The translations under genes and the position numbers were made by a program. Of a stretch of DNA of 8,074 nt, positions 4,750-8,074 are shown one piece after another. Every line of letters starts with the position of its first letter. Positions within the stretch are counted from its first letter, which is position 1. Origin of the DNA: CAZNQW01 sp964575225 (GTDB lineage Bacteria; Chloroflexota; Anaerolineae; JAAYZQ01); contig CAZNQW010000183.1 of assembly GCA_964575225.1 (NCBI GenBank), forward strand, positions 1 through 8,074. The letters are read 5' to 3'. Below the pieces are notes generated by a model. That model was not told where the DNA came from. It saw nothing but the letters and a program-made list of their open reading frames with translations, and searched no databases.

Positions 4750-6096
4750 GTGACAACAGGGGAAGCCCTTTTGCTGCTGGGGCTTATGGTTGTGGATGCG
4801 TTCCTGACCATGGCCCGAGCTGCTTTGATCAATGTGCGCAAGCCAAGATTGCGACAACTGGTCGAGGAAGGCCTGGGCTCGGCGCGGACGGCCGAGCGCC
4901 TCGCCGAGAATTCCAATCGCCTTCTGGCGACTACCCAGTTGGGGATGATGCTGACCACTTTCTTTGCGGGAGCGGTGGTCGCCACCACGTGGGCGCCCCA
5001 TCTGGCAATCACCTTGGGAAAGTGGCTGGGCACCGCCAGCTATTCGGTCGCCTTTACTCTGGTGGTCTTTGGCACGGCGGTGTTTATGCTGCTTCTGGCC
5101 GAGTTGGTGCCCGAGATCATCGCCACCCAACACAGCGAGCGACTGGCCCTTTTACTGGCTCCGCCCTTGTCGATCGTGGCGATCGTCACCATGCCCGTCA
5201 TCCGGCTGATGGAATGGGTTACCTTGAGCATTTCTCGAGTGTTTGGCCTGCAATTGACCAGTAGCATGCCCTTTGTCACTGAGGAAGAGATCAAAACCAT
5301 GGTCGATGCCGGCGAAGAGGGGGGCGTCATCCCCGAAGAAGAAGCCGAGATGATCTACTCGATACTAAATCTCGCCGACACGTTGGCCCGCGAGGTGATG
5401 GTGCCACGCATCGATGTCGTTGCCGTCGACGTGACGACGCCCATGCTGGAAGCGCTGGATGTCCTCATGGAGGCCGGGCACTCGCGAATCCCTGTGTACC
5501 GCGACACCATTGACAACGTGATGGGTTTGCTCTACGCCAAGGATGTGCTGCCCTACCTACGGAACGGCCAGATCGATGTCCCCCTGAAGGAGATTCTGCG
5601 CGAAGCCTATTTTATCCCCGAGACCAAAAACGCCAGCGACCTGCTTCTCGACTTGCAGCAGCGACGAGTGCACATCGCCATCGTCGTGGACGAATATGGC
5701 GGCATGGCAGGCCTGGTGACCATTGAGGATTTGCTTGAGGAAATTGTGGGCGAAATCCAGGACGAGTACGACAGCGAGGATCCTATCATCGAGTTCGTAG
5801 ACGAAAACGAGTACCTCCTGGACGGGCGTGTCGACCTGGATGACCTGAACCGGCTGATGAATATCGAGATCCCGACCGGCGAAAGCGACACCTTGGGTGG
5901 GTTTATTTTCTCCTCGCTGGGCCGCGTGCCGAGTGTGGGCAATCGGGTAACCTTTGACAAGCTGGATTTTACCGTCGAATCGGTGGCGGGTCGCCGCATC
6001 CAAAAGGTGCGTGTGCAGCGGCACAACCCGTCCCCTGCAGAAGAGAAGGACGAGTCGGGCCACGGAAACGACAGCAAGAATGGAAACGGCAAATGA
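4750..6096 (+). CDS. CNNM-domain/CBS-pair membrane protein (HlyC/CorC family)
   Basis: 448-aa integral membrane protein of the CNNM (DUF21) family, linked to Mg2+ or other divalent cation export and often annotated as hemolysin or CorC. Hydrophobic segments lie at about 5-27, 62-82, 98-125 and 133-160, with the motif LAELVPE (115-121), a variant of the family GE-x-xPK. A cytoplasmic CBS pair follows (about 215-335: REVMVPRIDVVAVD, GHSRIPVYRDTIDNVMGLLYAKDVL, HIAIVVDEYGGMAGLVTIEDLLEEIVGEIQDEYD). Then comes a CorC_HlyC domain (about 345-423) and a hydrophilic tail (429-448). Start GTG 4750 lies 1 nt after the preceding stop, with GGAGG at 4736-4740. It overlaps cdd by ATGA, so it is translationally coupled on both sides. 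The transported ion is not evident from sequence. Confidence 0.92.
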   Translation: MTTGEALLLLGLMVVDAFLTMARAALINVRKPRLRQLVEEGLGSARTAERLAENSNRLLATTQLGMMLTTFFAGAVVATTWAPHLAITLGKWLGTASYSVAFTLVVFGTAVFMLLLAELVPEIIATQHSERLALLLAPPLSIVAIVTMPVIRLMEWVTLSISRVFGLQLTSSMPFVTEEEIKTMVDAGEEGGVIPEEEAEMIYSILNLADTLAREVMVPRIDVVAVDVTTPMLEALDVLMEAGHSRIPVYRDTIDNVMGLLYAKDVLPYLRNGQIDVPLKEILREAYFIPETKNASDLLLDLQQRRVHIAIVVDEYGGMAGLVTIEDLLEEIVGEIQDEYDSEDPIIEFVDENEYLLDGRVDLDDLNRLMNIEIPTGESDTLGGFIFSSLGRVPSVGNRVTFDKLDFTVESVAGRRIQKVRVQRHNPSPAEEKDESGHGNDSKNGNGK

Positions 6097-6497
6097 GCCA
6101 ATCGAAATACCAGGATCTGATAGAAAAGGCTCGACAGGTGCGGGCAAAAGCCTATGTGCCCTACTCGAATTTCCCGGTGGGGGCCGCGCTCCTAGGGCGC
6201 TCGGGTACGGTGTATACCGGCTGCAATGTGGAAAATGCCGCGTACCCTCTGACCACCTGCGCCGAACGAACGGCCGTGACCAAAGCCGTCTCGGAGGGCG
6301 AGCGGGAATTTGAAGCGATTGCCGTCGTGACTGCCACGGGCGCCACACCGTGCGGCGCCTGCCGCCAGATCCTCCGCGAATTTGCCGGGCCCGAGGACGA
6401 TCTGACGGTGATCGTCGCCGATCTGGAGGGCCAGGTGCACACGTTTACCATCGATGAACTGTTGCCGGCTGGGTTCAACGTCGATCAATTGGCCTGA
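6093..6497 (+). CDS. cdd: Cytidine deaminase
   Basis: 134-aa tetrameric-type cytidine deaminase, which converts cytidine and deoxycytidine to uridine and deoxyuridine in pyrimidine salvage. The zinc site is complete: C56-A-E58 (TCAERTA, E58 the proton shuttle) and P86-C87-GA-C90-RQ. Substrate-side residues are present (YSNFPVGAAL, GCNVENAAYPLT). Length is normal for the short form. The ATG overlaps the stop of the CNNM gene (ATGA) with only a weak GGAA upstream, so translation is probably coupled. Last gene of the operon; a strong terminator follows about 50 nt later. Confidence 0.96.
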   Translation: MSQSKYQDLIEKARQVRAKAYVPYSNFPVGAALLGRSGTVYTGCNVENAAYPLTTCAERTAVTKAVSEGEREFEAIAVVTATGATPCGACRQILREFAGPEDDLTVIVADLEGQVHTFTIDELLPAGFNVDQLA

Positions 6498-6548
6498 GTA
6501 GGCCGGCGCACATCCGGGCGTCCGGCCGAGCACGTCTCCGCTTTGTAC

Positions 6549-6598
6549 AAAAAAAGCCGTGACAGTCCGAATCGTTCGGGCCGCCACGGCTTTTACTT
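6549..6598. terminator. Bidirectional rho-independent terminator between cdd and the NHL gene
   Basis: AAAAGCCGTG (6552-6561) pairs with CACGGCTTTT (6585-6594). Inside, CCGAA (6567-6571) pairs with TTCGG (6575-6579). T-runs lie on the right for the plus strand and, as the complement of the A-run 6549-6555, on the left for the minus strand. It serves both convergent transcripts. Confidence 0.9.
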
Positions 6599-6611
6599 CG
6601 CAGGTTCTCCC

Positions 6612-8074
6612 TTAGGGCAACGGGGCGAACCTCATCACCCGTTGTCCGTCCGAATCGCTCACATAGATGCGGCCCGATCCATCGACGGTGATACCCGTCG
6701 GTAGCGTAAAGGAACTCTCGTCATACCCGTACTGCCCAAAGGTGGCCAACAGCGTTCCGTCTGTGGCGAACACAGCCACCCGATAGCCCTCTGGGTCGGT
6801 GACATAAACGCGACTCTGGGCGTCTACGGTAAGGTAGGGTTTGTTCAGCACCGATTCGCCGAACCAGCCCTCCACAGGCCACTCTCGCACAAACTCTAGA
6901 TCGGGACCAAACATTTGCACCCGCTGGTTCCAGGTATCGGCCACGTAGATGTTGCCCTCAGCGTCTGTGGCAAGGCCGACCGGTTCCCGGAACTGCCCGG
7001 GTTCAGAGCCTTCTTCGCCCCACTGGGCCAGATAGTTGCCCTGCTCGTCATAGACCACGATCCGCTTGTTGCCGGTGTCGGTCACAAACACCCGCCCCTG
7101 ACCGTCCACGGCAATGTCCCGGGGGCCATAGAGCAGCGCGGAGGCATTGACGGTCTGGCCATAGGTGCCCCATTTGGTCAGGAAGGTGCCGTCGGAATCA
7201 AACACCTGCACGCGATGGTTCCAGGTGTCGGCCACATAGACCCGCCCGGCGCCATCCACCGCGATGCCCCACGGCTCCTGGAACTGACCATTCCCTTCCA
7301 GATCGGCGCAACCCACACCGGTCGCCAGGTTGCAGTTGCTCCCCCACTGGCGCACGAGATGGCCATCGGGGTCAAAGACCTGCACCCGGTGGTTGTCCGA
7401 ATCCACCACGTACAGATGGCCATCGGGGCCCAGGGCCAGGCCGCGGGGGTGGTTGAACTGGCCCGGTTCCACACCCACGGTGCCCCACACCCCATCGGTG
7501 CCCAAATTGAGATGGGCCTCGGCGTAGGGGTCGGACGGAAGTTCAAAGGCTTCGGGCGGCGCGGCCCCGAAATCCCAAAGCTGTTGAGCGACGTCCTTGA
7601 GGATGTAGTGGTACATGTTGTGCACGTGGTACCAGTCTTCCGGGGTGCGCGGGTACTCGCGAAAGTACAGGATCTTCCACAGGCTCTCGCGTTTTTCCGG
7701 GCTGGAAAGAATACTCCAGATCCGTTCCCAGGTGAGTCCCATGTACTGCTGGTTGGGCCACCACACCAGCCGCCGCTTGAAGCGGTGATAGCGATCGCCC
7801 ACAAAGGGCTGAACCTTGGCATCGATCTTGTCGCCGGCCAAAATCACCGGCACATCGAGCTTTTCGCGGGTTGGGGTGTCGCTGTAAAACTGACGGTTGG
7901 GATACTCGCGCATGTACCATTCCAGGGGCCAGGACACGTCGCTGTCGTAGGCCACGTTGATCATCTTGTCGCCCACCAACCGATCCGAGATATCGGCAAT
8001 TTCGTCCATGGTCGGCTTGACGTCGGCGCCACCGTGGGCATAGACCAACAACTCGGTCGCGTAATCATAGTTGA
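6612..8074 (-). CDS. NHL six-blade beta-propeller protein with Agl23-like N-terminal region (5' end beyond window)
   Basis: 486 codons are visible before the TAA at 6614-6612. The frame is open to the right edge (upstream residues NYDYATELLVYAHGG), so the true start lies outside and the in-frame TTG at 8051 is not the start. The C-terminal ~290 residues hold six NHL repeats of the form P-x-G-(I/L)-A-V-D-x-x-G-x-(I/V)-Y-V-x-D-(T/S)-x-N-x-R-V-x-V-F, enough for a closed six-blade propeller (binding or scaffold role). The visible N-terminal part (DVSWPLEWYMREYPNR, VGDRYHRFKRRLVWW, FREYPRTPEDWYHVHNMYHYILKDVAQQLWDFG) resembles the soluble part of TIGR03663/Agl23-type membrane proteins linked to glycosyltransferase or flippase functions. 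That resemblance is from memory. Membrane segments would lie beyond the window. Function is not established. Confidence 0.8.
   Translation of the reverse strand, partial: NYDYATELLVYAHGGADVKPTMDEIADISDRLVGDKMINVAYDSDVSWPLEWYMREYPNRQFYSDTPTREKLDVPVILAGDKIDAKVQPFVGDRYHRFKRRLVWWPNQQYMGLTWERIWSILSSPEKRESLWKILYFREYPRTPEDWYHVHNMYHYILKDVAQQLWDFGAAPPEAFELPSDPYAEAHLNLGTDGVWGTVGVEPGQFNHPRGLALGPDGHLYVVDSDNHRVQVFDPDGHLVRQWGSNCNLATGVGCADLEGNGQFQEPWGIAVDGAGRVYVADTWNHRVQVFDSDGTFLTKWGTYGQTVNASALLYGPRDIAVDGQGRVFVTDTGNKRIVVYDEQGNYLAQWGEEGSEPGQFREPVGLATDAEGNIYVADTWNQRVQMFGPDLEFVREWPVEGWFGESVLNKPYLTVDAQSRVYVTDPEGYRVAVFATDGTLLATFGQYGYDESSFTLPTGITVDGSGRIYVSDSDGQRVMRFAPLP

Noticed and set aside
121..6497. Genome-wide TGA reassignment as the explanation for the in-frame TGA
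   Set aside because: rnz, the MazG-like gene, HIT, the CNNM gene and cdd all end at TGA codons where the families normally end.
1..8074. CRISPR arrays, insertion sequences, tRNA or rRNA genes, phage or defence genes
   Set aside because: I found no regularly spaced direct repeats, transposase motifs, or tRNA or rRNA signatures; all large frames are assigned to chromosomal families.

Overview
The window is about 8 kb of fairly GC-rich bacterial chromosome carrying mainly housekeeping genes. It is most likely from an anaerobic Chloroflexota-like lineage (Anaerolineae type). That placement is an inference from gene content (HIT hydrolase opening MKHLWSPWR, glmU-like/CNNM-CBS/cdd cluster, NHL protein with an Agl23-like region), not from a marker gene. 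The first 44 bases are not genomic: they are the end of an Illumina P7 primer, an 8-base i7 index and the Read 2 adapter, so this is the untrimmed end of a draft or metagenomic contig.

Layout: (1) artefact 1-44. (2) rnz (RNase Z, tRNA 3' processing) on the minus strand, apparently leaderless. (3) Divergent from it, a MazG-like nucleotide pyrophosphohydrolase and a HIT-family (Ap4A phosphorylase-like) gene on the plus strand, each with its own promoter. (4) A convergent peroxiredoxin gene on the minus strand. (5) Divergent from that, a plus-strand operon behind a leader of about 210 nt: a GlmU-like acetyltransferase, a CNNM/CBS (CorC/HlyC) membrane protein and cytidine deaminase. The spacing is 1 nt, then an ATGA overlap. 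(6) A bidirectional terminator. (7) A minus-strand gene running off the right edge, whose product joins an Agl23-like extracytoplasmic region to a six-blade NHL propeller.

The main finding is the peroxiredoxin. Its reading frame is interrupted by one TGA exactly where the peroxidatic cysteine of the PxxxTxxC motif belongs (YPGDFTFV-TGA-PTEI). Homology continues without a break on both sides, and a hairpin with the geometry of a bacterial SECIS element starts a few bases after the TGA. This is best read as a selenocysteine peroxiredoxin (PrxU-like), not a pseudogene. The usual C-terminal resolving cysteine is replaced by threonine (EVTPAGW), so the enzyme must resolve its selenenic acid in another way. 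Other genes here end in ordinary TGA stops, so a global code change is not the explanation. No Sec machinery (selA, selB, selD, selC tRNA) lies in the window.

Five sigma70-type promoters can be read, all with 17-bp spacers; three use the -10 TACAAT. The GlmU-like protein has lost the signature residues of its uridylyltransferase half but keeps all the acetyltransferase residues I could check.
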